64,000 nucleotides of DNA from Mucilaginibacter mallensis (GTDB lineage Bacteria > Bacteroidota > Bacteroidia > Sphingobacteriales > Sphingobacteriaceae), in contig NZ_LT629740.1 of NCBI RefSeq assembly GCF_900105165.1, positions 4,154,001-4,218,000 on the forward strand, given 5' to 3'. The notes under the pieces were generated by a model that was given only the letters and a program-made list of their open reading frames with translations, was not told where the DNA came from and did not search any database. Each line of letters starts with the position of its first letter. The first letter of the stretch is position 1. A program made the position numbers and the translations under genes. Of this stretch, positions 8,868 through 17,116 are shown one piece after another.

Positions 8868-9304
8868 GTCCTTTTGTCTTCGACACAAAAGGACCAAAAA
8901 GTCAAGTCAGTAGAAATGCTTCTTTGCCGCACAAGGCCATTCCCTGCAAATCAGGCAAAACCTGGGCTGGAATCTTTTTGCGGCCATAGTGCGCACGTTG
9001 GCTGATGCGCTGCAAAAAACTTCCTATGCCCTGCCACGCACAAGGCCACCATCGTTTTGCCTGATTTTGCCCGAAGCTGTTCTACTGACGGGGAAGAGAA
9101 AAACAAACTCTACCACCATGTCATTGCGATCCGCTGAATAGAGGAGCGGCAACCTCGTCGTTCCTCCTCGCAATGACATTTTTAGAATAACGTAATCAAA
9201 AGCGGGTAAATGCCCGACAAAAAGCGGGCCTGGGTGTTTTGCCTGTGGGCGGAAGGATCTTTTTGTCTTGATTTTTTGGTTCTTTTGTATCAAGACAAAA
9301 GAAA
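8868..9304 (+). repeat. Mosaic element A (about 430 bp) with hairpin termini
   Basis: The left hairpin is GTCCTTTTGT/ACAAAAGGAC (8868-8894) and the right one TTCTTTTGT/ACAAAAGAA (9280-9303). Inside each end are inverted copies of CCAAAAAGTCAAG. The interior has GCTTCTTTGCCGCACAAGGC, AAATCAGGCAAAACCTGGGC, a REP palindrome, and GCGGGCCTGGGTGTTTTGCC near the right end. Element B at 21781-22177 is the same element in opposite orientation, and C at 31810-32059 is a shorter copy. Confidence 0.72.
9118..9179. repeat. REP-like nested palindrome
   Basis: The outer arms ATGTCATTGCGA and TCGCAATGACAT enclose GGCAACCTCGTCG. It is the same family as 11233-11319 and 38151-38238 and lies inside mosaic element A. 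Confidence 0.75.
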
Positions 9305-9448
9305 TAGGGCTCCGCGCCTATGAGCGGCTTCGCGCGATATTCACACCTTGCATATTCGCGCTGTACAGTCGGGGATTATTAATGCTGTGTTTGTTTTCCA
9401 ATGATATTAATGAGCTACCTACGGTCGGTTGTCTTCGTACCTCGCAAT

Positions 9449-10521
9449 TGTAAAGGTCAGATAATTCGGTAACAGAATTAGCTTTAAACAAATAAGCTAA
9501 GAAAGTTATGCGCAACATTAATAATGACCTCACATTAAAACGGAATTATCTGAATAAGTACCGTTTTCTGATCAGCGAATATGAGCAGGTTAAACGGGGT
9601 GAACATCTGAACTACAGGTTTGCCAAAGAGTTTTATGCGGCCCATGATACCGATCCAAGGAGTTTTTTACTGTATTATAACCGTTTTAAACAATCAGGTA
9701 ATGAACAGGATCTGCTGCCTGCCAAACGAGGGCCAAAGTACAGTACACGACGCCCCGCTCCTGAAGATGAGCAGCAAGTACTTGACCTTCGGTTGAGGGG
9801 CTGCAATAAGTTCGAGATAGCCGACCAGTTTAAGCAAAAAGCTAATAACTTTACGCCATCGCCTTCAGGCGTATACAACATCCTGAAGCGGCACAATAAG
9901 AACCGTTTAACCGTCGCAGATAAAGAAGTAAAGCGAAAGATCATCAAAGAACGTATGGGCCAGTTAGGACATATTGACTGTCATCACCTGAGTAAAAGCG
10001 TGATCAGGGGACAAAGCAGGAAGCTTTACCTGATTTGCGTATTGGACGATTATTCCCGCCTGGCCTGGGTACAGGTGATGCCGGACATCACCGCGCTTAC
10101 CACTATGTTTACTGCCCTGCATTGCATGCAGGCACTTAAGCGGGAGTTCGGTATCCAGTTCGAGGAGGTCATTGCTGATAATGGCCCGGAGTTCGGTACT
10201 TCCACCAGTTTGCAAAAACGCAACCATCCCTTCGAAAGAATGCTGATGGAAACAGGCATTAAGCGCCGTTATATGCAGCCTTACCGGCCACAAACCAACG
10301 GCAAGGTGGAACGCTTCTGGCGAACGCTTAAAGAAGACCTGATTGAAGATACAGACTTTGACAGTCTAGAAGAATTGGAAGACGAACTCTTAAAGTATCT
10401 CGTCTACTACAACTGGGAACGTCCACATCAAGGCATCAACGGCAAAAAACCTATCGATATGGCCTCCCTAAACAACAAAAAATAATACCTAATTCTGTTA
10501 CCGAATTACTAAACCCTTACA
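9449..10521 (+). mobile_element. Complete IS481-family insertion sequence (1073 bp)
   Basis: The 32-bp terminal inverted repeats at 9449-9480 (starting TGTAAAGGTCAGATAATTCG) and 10490-10521 (in reverse complement starting TGTAAGGGTTTAGTAATTCG) agree at 27 of 32 positions and end in TGT/ACA. A 5-bp direct duplication GCAAT flanks the element (9444-9448 and 10522-10526). It has one transposase gene. Intact ends, open transposase and perfect target duplication point to a recent insertion. Joining the flanks restores a REP-like palindrome half that occurs intact at 1468-1497. Confidence 0.95.
9508..10485 (+). CDS. IS481-family transposase (DDE integrase core)
   Basis: The 325-residue transposase cuts and joins the ends of its own element. 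The N-terminal 130 residues are a helix-turn-helix region (KFEIADQFKQKANNFTPSPS and SGVYNILKRHNK). The rve-type catalytic core follows, with the first Asp in LGHIDCHHL (about 153), the second in EVIADNGPEFG (about 225) and the catalytic Glu in TNGKVERFWRT (about 267). The C-terminus has the common YYNWERPHQGINGKKP segment of IS3/IS481 enzymes. It lies entirely between the terminal repeats, 27 bp inside the left one, and its stop is a few bases before the right one. No frameshift is visible, so it is probably functional. Confidence 0.93.
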   Translation: MRNINNDLTLKRNYLNKYRFLISEYEQVKRGEHLNYRFAKEFYAAHDTDPRSFLLYYNRFKQSGNEQDLLPAKRGPKYSTRRPAPEDEQQVLDLRLRGCNKFEIADQFKQKANNFTPSPSGVYNILKRHNKNRLTVADKEVKRKIIKERMGQLGHIDCHHLSKSVIRGQSRKLYLICVLDDYSRLAWVQVMPDITALTTMFTALHCMQALKREFGIQFEEVIADNGPEFGTSTSLQKRNHPFERMLMETGIKRRYMQPYRPQTNGKVERFWRTLKEDLIEDTDFDSLEELEDELLKYLVYYNWERPHQGINGKKPIDMASLNNKK

Positions 10522-10544
10522 GCAATGACGCTTACTATAAAGCA

Positions 10545-11144
10545 TTACACCCCTGCCGTCATATCCTTCCCTACATATATCATATAAAAACCATAGCAAC
10601 TGGTAGCCAGCGCTACGCCAACACCTAAAAATGCAAGGACGGTAGCCTCGGCGGCTATATCATCCATAATTGCTATAATGGCCGATAAGGCTACTACGCA
10701 GGTCCAGGTAGCGAGGTAGTAATCAATGGTGCGTTTAAATATTCTGGCCATCGGGTAAAAATGCAGACCCACTATCATGGCAATGGCGGGTACAATAAAA
10801 TTAGTTTTGTGAAAATACACCAACGCGCCAGCTACAATAGGTATTACAATCCCCTCCGCGCCAAATATTACGCCATACCATATGCTTAGTCTTTTAGCTT
10901 CTGCCCTGTCCTTTTCATTGGCAGGTGTGCTAAAGTATTTGGATAGTGTGAACATCTTTATCCCATAAATTATAAATGAGATGCTGATGATGCCAAACAC
11001 CACCAATATAGCCCAGTGACCTGCACCGGGCAATCCGCCGGATGCAATACCTGCCCATGCCATGGTAAACAAGGCCATCAGCAATAGGCCGCCGCCAATA
11101 CTCTTTATTACAATTTTAGGAATGTGTGCTTTTTGCGGTTGCAT
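10545..11144 (-). CDS. Polytopic membrane protein of unknown function
   Basis: The protein is about 199 residues from the ATG at 11144 and has roughly six hydrophobic segments (for example GGGLLLMALFTMAWAGIASG and WAILVVFGIISISFIIYGIK). The hydrophilic loop STPANEKDRAEAKRLSIWYG lies between the second and third. It has no signal peptide beyond the first helix. I do not recognise a family. The frame is open to 11225 (ATG 11168 also possible), but the first helix begins soon after MQPQKAHIPK, so the shorter start is preferred. Its stop lies only 24 bp from the right end of the IS element, and its upstream region is a REP-like palindrome. Confidence 0.72.
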   Translation of the reverse strand: MQPQKAHIPKIVIKSIGGGLLLMALFTMAWAGIASGGLPGAGHWAILVVFGIISISFIIYGIKMFTLSKYFSTPANEKDRAEAKRLSIWYGVIFGAEGIVIPIVAGALVYFHKTNFIVPAIAMIVGLHFYPMARIFKRTIDYYLATWTCVVALSAIIAIMDDIAAEATVLAFLGVGVALATSCYGFYMIYVGKDMTAGV

Positions 11145-11232
11145 AATAATGGTTTGGTTTAAGTGCATGTTACTGTTGGATAACAATGGGGTGGGTTTGT
11201 TACAGTGGGAATTACTACGAGGCATAATTATA

Positions 11233-11319
11233 ATGTCATTGCGAGGAGTAACGACGCGGCAACCTCGTCACATTCGATTTACAAGCGACGAGGTTGCCAC
11301 GCTATCGATCACAATGACA
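11233..11319. repeat. REP-like nested palindrome
   Basis: The outer arms ATGTCATTGCGA and ACAATGACAC are imperfect. The inner arms CAACCTCGTC and GACGAGGTTG are perfect. It lies between the divergent starts of the membrane protein and leuS. Confidence 0.75.
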
Positions 11320-11415
11320 CTGATAAGTTAAGTAGAAGCACACAACTATCACAATTAACTACCAAACTAATAGGGATTTTACTAATTTCGCAACCTCATA
11401 CGCGTAAATCAGAAA

Positions 11416-14253
11416 ATGGACTATCAATTTAAAGATATAGAGCAAAAGTGGCAGCAGTTTTGGGCCGAGAATCAAACCTTTAAGGCCGAGGATAACAGTA
11501 CCAAACCTAAGTATTATGTACTGGATATGTTCCCCTACCCTTCGGGCGCGGGGCTGCATGTGGGGCATCCGCTGGGCTATATTGCTTCTGATATTTTTGC
11601 ACGTTACAAACGCTTAAAGGGTTTTAACGTGTTGCATCCTATGGGTTATGATTCCTTTGGTTTACCGGCTGAACAATATGCCATACAAACCGGCCAGCAC
11701 CCTGCTTTAACTACAGAGGCTAACATTGCAACCTACCGCCGCCAATTAGATCAGATCGGTTTTTCATTTGATTGGAGCCGCGAGGTGCGTACCAGTTCGC
11801 CGGGTTATTATAAGTGGACACAGTGGATCTTTATGCAGCTGTTCAACGCCTGGTACAACAAAACGGTTGATAAAGCTGAAGGAATTGATAAGCTGATCGC
11901 TCATTTTGAGCAGAACGGATCAGCAGGTATTAACGCGGTGAGCGATGAGGAAGTTCTAACTTTTTCTGCGGATGAATGGAAGGCCATGAGCCATGATGAG
12001 CAGCAAGCTGAGCTGTTAAAATACCGCATAACCTATCTGCGCGAAAGTACCGTAAACTGGTGCCCAGCCCTTGGTACGGTATTAGCGAACGACGAGGTAA
12101 AAGACGGCTTTAGCGAGCGCGGCGGCTACCCTGTTGAGCAAAAGAAAATGATGCAATGGAGCATGCGCATAACTGCCTATGCCCAGCGTTTACTGGAAGG
12201 GTTGGACACCATCGACTGGCCCGAACCGCTAAAGGAAATGCAGCGCAACTGGATAGGTAAAAGTACCGGCGCAAGCGTTAGGTTCCCGATTGACAGATCA
12301 GGCCACAATGCACAACTTGCAACCGACTATATAGAGGTGTTTACCACCCGTGTTGACACCATATTTGGCGTAACTATTTTGGTGATAGCACCTGAGCATG
12401 AGCTGGTTTCGGCATTAACTACGCCGGAACAAAAAGGTGCTATTGATGCCTACATCGCCCAAACAAAAAAGAAATCGGAGCTCGACCGTATGGCTGATAC
12501 CAAAACGGTATCAGGCGCATTTACGGGCAGCTATGTGCTTAACCCGTTGAATAACGAGAAAGTACCGATCTGGATAGCCGATTACGTATTAGCAGGTTAT
12601 GGCACCGGCGCGGTAATGGCCGTACCATCAGGTGATCAGCGTGATTATTTATTTGCTAAACATTTTGATCTGCCTATAGTGCCGATCATGGATATACAAA
12701 ATATTGAGATTGAAGCCGACCCTACTAAGGACGGCCTATACATCAACTCCGATTTTATCAACGGCCTCACTTACAAGGAAGCTACCGCCGCGGTAATTGC
12801 CAAACTGGAAGAGCTGGGCCTGGGTAAAGCAAAGATAAATTTCAGGATGCGCGATGCGATCTTCGGTCGCCAGCGTTATTGGGGTGAACCGGTTCCGGTT
12901 TATTTTAAGGATGGATTGCCATACCTGATTGACGAAAGCGACCTGCCTTTGGTATTGCCAGAGGTTGATAAATACCTGCCAACAGAAAGCGGAGAGCCGC
13001 CTTTGGGAAGAGCTAAAGACTGGAGCTACAAGAAGCAAGAGTCAGGAGTCAAGAGTCAGGAGTCGGCTTCATATGCTTATGAACTTTCAACCATGCCGGG
13101 CTGGGCAGGTTCAAGCTGGTACTGGTACCGCTACATGGATGCCAATAACGATAAGGAATTTGCATCAGAAGCAGCAGTTAAATACTGGAAGGATGTAGAT
13201 CTGTATATCGGTGGCAGCGAACATGCTACCGGACACCTGTTGTACAGCCGTTTCTGGAATAAATTTTTGAAGGATATAGGCGTTGTGTTTGAGGAAGAAC
13301 CTTTCAAAAAATTGATTAATCAGGGTATGATACAGGGAAGATCAAACTTTGTATATCGTTTAATTGATGATGAAGGACGTGGCACAAACACTTTTATATC
13401 GCACGGCTTGATCAAGCAATACAAAACATCCCCAATACATGTTGATGTGAATATTGTTGAGAATGAAGTTTTGAATTTAGATAAGTTTAAAGCATGGCGT
13501 GAGGATTTTAAAGATGCCGAGTTTATATTAGAAAACGGCAAATACATATGCGGTGTTGAGGTTGAAAAGATGTCGAAATCTAAGTTCAACGTAGTAAATC
13601 CTGATGATATCATCGAACGTTATGGTGCTGATACCCTGCGCATGTACGAGATGTTCTTAGGCCCGCTGGAGCAAAGCAAACCTTGGAATACCAATGGCAT
13701 TGAGGGCGTATTCAAGTTCCTGCGCAAGTTTTGGAGGTTGTTTCATAACGATCAATGGGCCTTCAGCGTATCCAATGCTGAGCCATCAAAAGCTGAGTTA
13801 AAATCCCTGCATAAGATCATCCGTAAAGTGGAAGAAGATATTGACCGTTTTTCGTTCAACACCTCGGTTTCCAGCTTCATGATCGCTGTTAATGAGTTAA
13901 CCGATCTGAAAAGCAATAACAAGGCTATTTTGCAAGATATGGTAGTTATTCTGTCGCCGTATGCGCCGCATATTTGCGAGGAATTGTGGACTTTATTGGG
14001 CAACGCAGCCGGAACATTGTCATACGCTGCATATCCTAAATTTAATCCAAGCTATTTAGTTGAGGATGAATTTGCATACCCGATCTCCATCAACGGTAAA
14101 ACAAAAATGAACCTCAATATTTCATTGAGCCTTGCCCCTGCCGAGATAGAAGCTTTTGTACTGGTCAATGCCGATGTACAAAAATACCTGGACGGCAAAG
14201 CACCTAAAAAGGTGATAGTAGTTAAAGGTAGGATCGTGAATATGGTGGTATAG
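11416..14253 (+). CDS. leuS: Leucyl-tRNA synthetase
   Basis: This cytosolic class I synthetase charges tRNA-Leu. The 945 residues include the HIGH-type motif as GLHVGHPLGY (about 46), the zinc/Trp region VNWCPALGTVLANDEV (about 215), the CP1 editing domain (about 260-450, with TTRVDTIFGVT and GTGAVMAVPSGDQRD), the catalytic segment MPGWAGSSWYWYRYMD (about 560), KMSKSKFNVVNPDD (about 717) and the anticodon-binding tail. The length fits the longer Bacteroidota type. An oddity is a heptamer-encoded insertion at residues 540-552 (QESGVKSQESAS), immediately before the YELSTMPGWAGSS block. It is described under the repeats. The start ATG 11416 gives the conventional MDYQFKDIEQKWQQFW. Confidence 0.97.
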   Translation: MDYQFKDIEQKWQQFWAENQTFKAEDNSTKPKYYVLDMFPYPSGAGLHVGHPLGYIASDIFARYKRLKGFNVLHPMGYDSFGLPAEQYAIQTGQHPALTTEANIATYRRQLDQIGFSFDWSREVRTSSPGYYKWTQWIFMQLFNAWYNKTVDKAEGIDKLIAHFEQNGSAGINAVSDEEVLTFSADEWKAMSHDEQQAELLKYRITYLRESTVNWCPALGTVLANDEVKDGFSERGGYPVEQKKMMQWSMRITAYAQRLLEGLDTIDWPEPLKEMQRNWIGKSTGASVRFPIDRSGHNAQLATDYIEVFTTRVDTIFGVTILVIAPEHELVSALTTPEQKGAIDAYIAQTKKKSELDRMADTKTVSGAFTGSYVLNPLNNEKVPIWIADYVLAGYGTGAVMAVPSGDQRDYLFAKHFDLPIVPIMDIQNIEIEADPTKDGLYINSDFINGLTYKEATAAVIAKLEELGLGKAKINFRMRDAIFGRQRYWGEPVPVYFKDGLPYLIDESDLPLVLPEVDKYLPTESGEPPLGRAKDWSYKKQESGVKSQESASYAYELSTMPGWAGSSWYWYRYMDANNDKEFASEAAVKYWKDVDLYIGGSEHATGHLLYSRFWNKFLKDIGVVFEEEPFKKLINQGMIQGRSNFVYRLIDDEGRGTNTFISHGLIKQYKTSPIHVDVNIVENEVLNLDKFKAWREDFKDAEFILENGKYICGVEVEKMSKSKFNVVNPDDIIERYGADTLRMYEMFLGPLEQSKPWNTNGIEGVFKFLRKFWRLFHNDQWAFSVSNAEPSKAELKSLHKIIRKVEEDIDRFSFNTSVSSFMIAVNELTDLKSNNKAILQDMVVILSPYAPHICEELWTLLGNAAGTLSYAAYPKFNPSYLVEDEFAYPISINGKTKMNLNISLSLAPAEIEAFVLVNADVQKYLDGKAPKKVIVVKGRIVNMVV
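13038..13065 (+). repeat. Four tandem heptamers within leuS
   Basis: The units are AGAGTCA, GGAGTCA, AGAGTCA and GGAGTCG, read in frame as part of QESGVKSQES. The opposite strand of this array would carry TGA in every frame after three units, so only this orientation can remain open. Confidence 0.85.
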
Positions 14254-14580
14254 TCCTTTTCATAAAAAAAACCTTTGCTGCCGCGAGTTTAGCGCAGCGT
14301 AACCCGTGGGCGGCATTGTTCAAGCTTATTAGCTTGAACCGCCTAACAAGCTGAAAGCTTTCACCATGCTATACCACGGGTTACGCTACGCTAAACCCGC
14401 GGCAGCGGCAGCGGCAGCTAAATCCGTGGCAGCGTCATTCGTTTTAGCACCATTTTTAACGCTAACTTGATAATAGTGTAACAATTACAATATGTAAGCC
14501 GATATTTTCATTAAAATGACACTTTGATTGTAACATTTCAGGTATTTTCGCCTCCAATAACCAAAAATACCTTACATTAC
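14254..14580. other. leuS-receptor intergenic region with palindromic repeat copy 3
   Basis: The region is mostly the long palindrome 14277-14415, which may end the leuS transcript, followed by tandem GGCAGC units and the receptor promoter region. TATTTTCG at 14543-14550 resembles a Bacteroidota -7 box, which supports ATG 14581 as the start of the next gene. Confidence 0.65.
14277..14415. repeat. Long palindromic repeat family, copy 3
   Basis: TGCTGCCGCGAGTTTAGCGC and its complement (GCTAAACCCGCGGCAGC) form arms of about 35 bp around an inner palindrome CAAGCTTATTAGCTTGAA. GGCAGC is repeated three to four times beyond the right arm. Confidence 0.82.
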
Positions 14581-17055
14581 ATGAAACGAATAATTATACT
14601 CATATTACTTTTCTGCTCCGTTATTACCGCTAAGGCCCAATTTGGAGGCGGTTCAACCCTTACGGGTAAAATATCGGGCACTGTTATCGACTCTGTTACT
14701 AAAAAGCCCGTTCAATACGCAAGTATTGCCATATACTTAAGTCAGGGCAAAGCGCCTATCAACGGTGTATTAACCGATGAAAAAGGAAGCTTCAAGCTGT
14801 ACAGCATTAAACCGGGCAGTTACAGGATCACCATCACCTTTATTGGCGGTTACAAAACCAAAACTATCAATCCGGTAGTTACCACCCCATCAAAACTTGA
14901 TAACAATATGGGCAATATCATATTATCACCTGATAATAAGGTATTGAACGAGGTACAGATCACGGGTAAAGGCCCGCTTATTGAAAACCATATTGATAAG
15001 CTTGTTTACAATGCTGAAAAAGACATTACCAACACAGGCGGTAATGCAAGCGATGTATTGCAGAAAGTTCCGTTGGTGGCGGTTGACATTAATGGTAACG
15101 TTTCCCTGCGTGGCGATGCGAATGTTAGGGTACTTATTAATGGTAAACCATCGGGCGCTATGTCGGCCAGTTTATCAGATGTATTAAAAACCATCCCTGC
15201 CGATCAGATCAAGAGTATTGAAGTGATCACCTCTCCATCAGCAAAATATGATGCAGAAGGTTCAGCAGGTATCATCAATATCATCACCAAACAAAAAAAT
15301 GTTTCAGGTGTGAGCGGTTCTGTTAGCGGTGGTATCGGCACACGCCAAAACAACGGCAACTTTAATCTTAACTACAACAAAAACAGGTTAAGCATCGCCG
15401 CTAATATCGGTGGTAACCTTACCTGGCCGCAAGAGTCGATCACTAACTTTGCGCAAACATTTGCCGATACCGCTAAACAAGGGTATACCCGCAACAGTAC
15501 TATTAAACGCTATGGTACTATAAGCTCGGTAACCGCTGCTTATGATTTTAATAATTATAATAACATCAGTTCTACCTTCAGGTATAACCGTGGCGGATTT
15601 GATGTAAACGGTACATCTAACAACTATTATACTGATAGCAATACACCAACACTCGATCAGGCTTATACTAACGGCACTGCACAGCACAACCTGTTTGATG
15701 GTTTCGACTGGAGCGTTGATTATACCCACAAGTTTAAAAAAGAAGGCCATGAGATCGACTTTTCCGGTCAATGGAGCCACAGTATAGTTAATACCAATTA
15801 TACCAACCTTTATACGCCTGAGGCATTGCCAAACCAAAGAGGTATAAATGATGGTACAAACAACGAGTATACTTTTACGGTTGATTATACCTTACCGATA
15901 AACAAGGTATTTAAATTTGAGGCAGGTGGTAAAACCATTATCCGCAGGTTAAACAGTATTTATGATGTATTTGGCGGTGCCGACCTGAATACTGTTGATG
16001 AGGTTAACACCAATACCTACGATTATAACCAGAACGTTTATGCTGGATACTCCGTATTTACGATAACATTACCTAAAAGCTATACGTTATTAGTTGGTGC
16101 AAGGTATGAGAGCACCGATATAACTGGTGATCCATCAAACTCATTACAGGACCTGCAACAGTTCAGCAACAGCTACCCTATATTTATACCGAGCTTTACC
16201 ATACAAAAGCAATTGGGTACCACACAAACGTTTAAATTAAGCTACAGCAAACGTATTACACGCCCTAGCTTAACTTATCTGAATCCGTTTATTAACAAGC
16301 AAAACATTCAGGCCCAAACAGAAGGTAACCCTGAATTATCTCCGGAGATCTCTCAGACCGTGGAGCTGAATTATAACACCTTCATCAAATCATCAGTGAT
16401 CAACTTCTCAGTTTATTACAAACACATCAACAATTTGATAGAGGGTATTGCTACACCATTACCGGCGTCTGATTCGATACAGGGAACGCTTACTGATTAC
16501 AGGAACATCGGTTCAAACAACTCATGGGGTGCAAGTTTTTATGGATCGATAAATCCAATAAAGATATTAACTATAAGGGGTAGCGCGAATGCCTATACTT
16601 ATAACCCTGTGCCATCAGGTGATTTTGCTGCCGACCAAAGCGCCAGCGGCACTTATGTACAATACAACATCTTTGGCATGGCTGAGCTTGATCTGAAACA
16701 CGATATCGTAGCACAGGTCTTCACTATCGAAAACTCGCCGCGCCGTACTATACAAGGCACCAACCCATCATTTAGTTTGTTAGGTTTTGGCGTGAGAAAG
16801 CAATTCATGAACAAGAAAGCATCATTGGGCCTTAATGTATTGCAACCGTTCAACAAGTACAAATATTTTGATCAGAACATATCGAGCCCGGGCTTTACGC
16901 AAACCAGCAGCACCGCGTTCCCGTTCCGTTCAATTGGTTTAACATTTAGCTACAGCTTTGGTAAGTTAACGTTTAGCAATCCTAAACAAAAGGATAATAA
17001 TGACGATGAAAAACAAGGCGATCAGGGCATAGGCGGCGCAGGTGGTAGCCGATAA
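14581..17055 (+). CDS. Outer-membrane beta-barrel receptor (OMP_b-brl_3 type, TonB receptor-like)
   Basis: The 824-residue protein has a signal peptide (ending ITAKAQ, about residue 20). A carboxypeptidase-regulatory-like beta domain follows (about 30-115, ISGTVIDSVTKKPVQYASIA), then a plug domain (about 125-230, SLRGDANVRVLINGKPSG and QIKSIEVITSPSAKYDAEGS), then a large barrel (about 380-790). The pattern matches the OMP_b-brl_3 family, which resembles TonB-dependent receptors but whose substrates are mostly unknown. The ATG 14581 is chosen because the signal peptide starts there and a -7-like box lies at 14543; an upstream in-frame ATT/ATG is not needed. There is no SusD partner beside it. 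A strong terminator follows. Confidence 0.88.
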   Translation: MKRIIILILLFCSVITAKAQFGGGSTLTGKISGTVIDSVTKKPVQYASIAIYLSQGKAPINGVLTDEKGSFKLYSIKPGSYRITITFIGGYKTKTINPVVTTPSKLDNNMGNIILSPDNKVLNEVQITGKGPLIENHIDKLVYNAEKDITNTGGNASDVLQKVPLVAVDINGNVSLRGDANVRVLINGKPSGAMSASLSDVLKTIPADQIKSIEVITSPSAKYDAEGSAGIINIITKQKNVSGVSGSVSGGIGTRQNNGNFNLNYNKNRLSIAANIGGNLTWPQESITNFAQTFADTAKQGYTRNSTIKRYGTISSVTAAYDFNNYNNISSTFRYNRGGFDVNGTSNNYYTDSNTPTLDQAYTNGTAQHNLFDGFDWSVDYTHKFKKEGHEIDFSGQWSHSIVNTNYTNLYTPEALPNQRGINDGTNNEYTFTVDYTLPINKVFKFEAGGKTIIRRLNSIYDVFGGADLNTVDEVNTNTYDYNQNVYAGYSVFTITLPKSYTLLVGARYESTDITGDPSNSLQDLQQFSNSYPIFIPSFTIQKQLGTTQTFKLSYSKRITRPSLTYLNPFINKQNIQAQTEGNPELSPEISQTVELNYNTFIKSSVINFSVYYKHINNLIEGIATPLPASDSIQGTLTDYRNIGSNNSWGASFYGSINPIKILTIRGSANAYTYNPVPSGDFAADQSASGTYVQYNIFGMAELDLKHDIVAQVFTIENSPRRTIQGTNPSFSLLGFGVRKQFMNKKASLGLNVLQPFNKYKYFDQNISSPGFTQTSSTAFPFRSIGLTFSYSFGKLTFSNPKQKDNNDDEKQGDQGIGGAGGSR

Positions 17056-17072
17056 GCACAATAAAATTCATT

Positions 17073-17108
17073 AAAAAAGGCCCTCCGGATATCCGGAGGG
17101 CCTTTTTT
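17073..17108. terminator. Bidirectional Rho-independent terminator
   Basis: The arms GGCCCTCCGGAT and ATCCGGAGGGCC pair perfectly, flanked by A6 on the left and T6 on the right. It serves the convergent receptor gene and MutS-like gene. Confidence 0.95.
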
Positions 17109-17116
17109 GTAATTAT

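Larger units (their letters stand above)
8740..9448. other. Repeat-rich intergenic region upstream of the IS element
   Basis: No gene is seen. In order it holds a GGCTTC hairpin (8746-8768), the 430-bp mosaic element A (8868-9304) with a hairpin at each end, a REP-like palindrome nested within it (9118-9179), and the half-palindrome into which the IS inserted. Short frames at 8798-8989, 9024-9293 and 9318-9533 are built from these repeats. Confidence 0.75.

Noticed and set aside
9024..9293. Short open frames within mosaic element A (also 8798-8989 and 9318-9533)
   Set aside because: Element B, the inverted copy, does not keep these frames open in the same way, so they are not conserved as proteins.
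13320..13613. 97-codon frame antisense to leuS
   Set aside because: Shadow of the synthetase gene.
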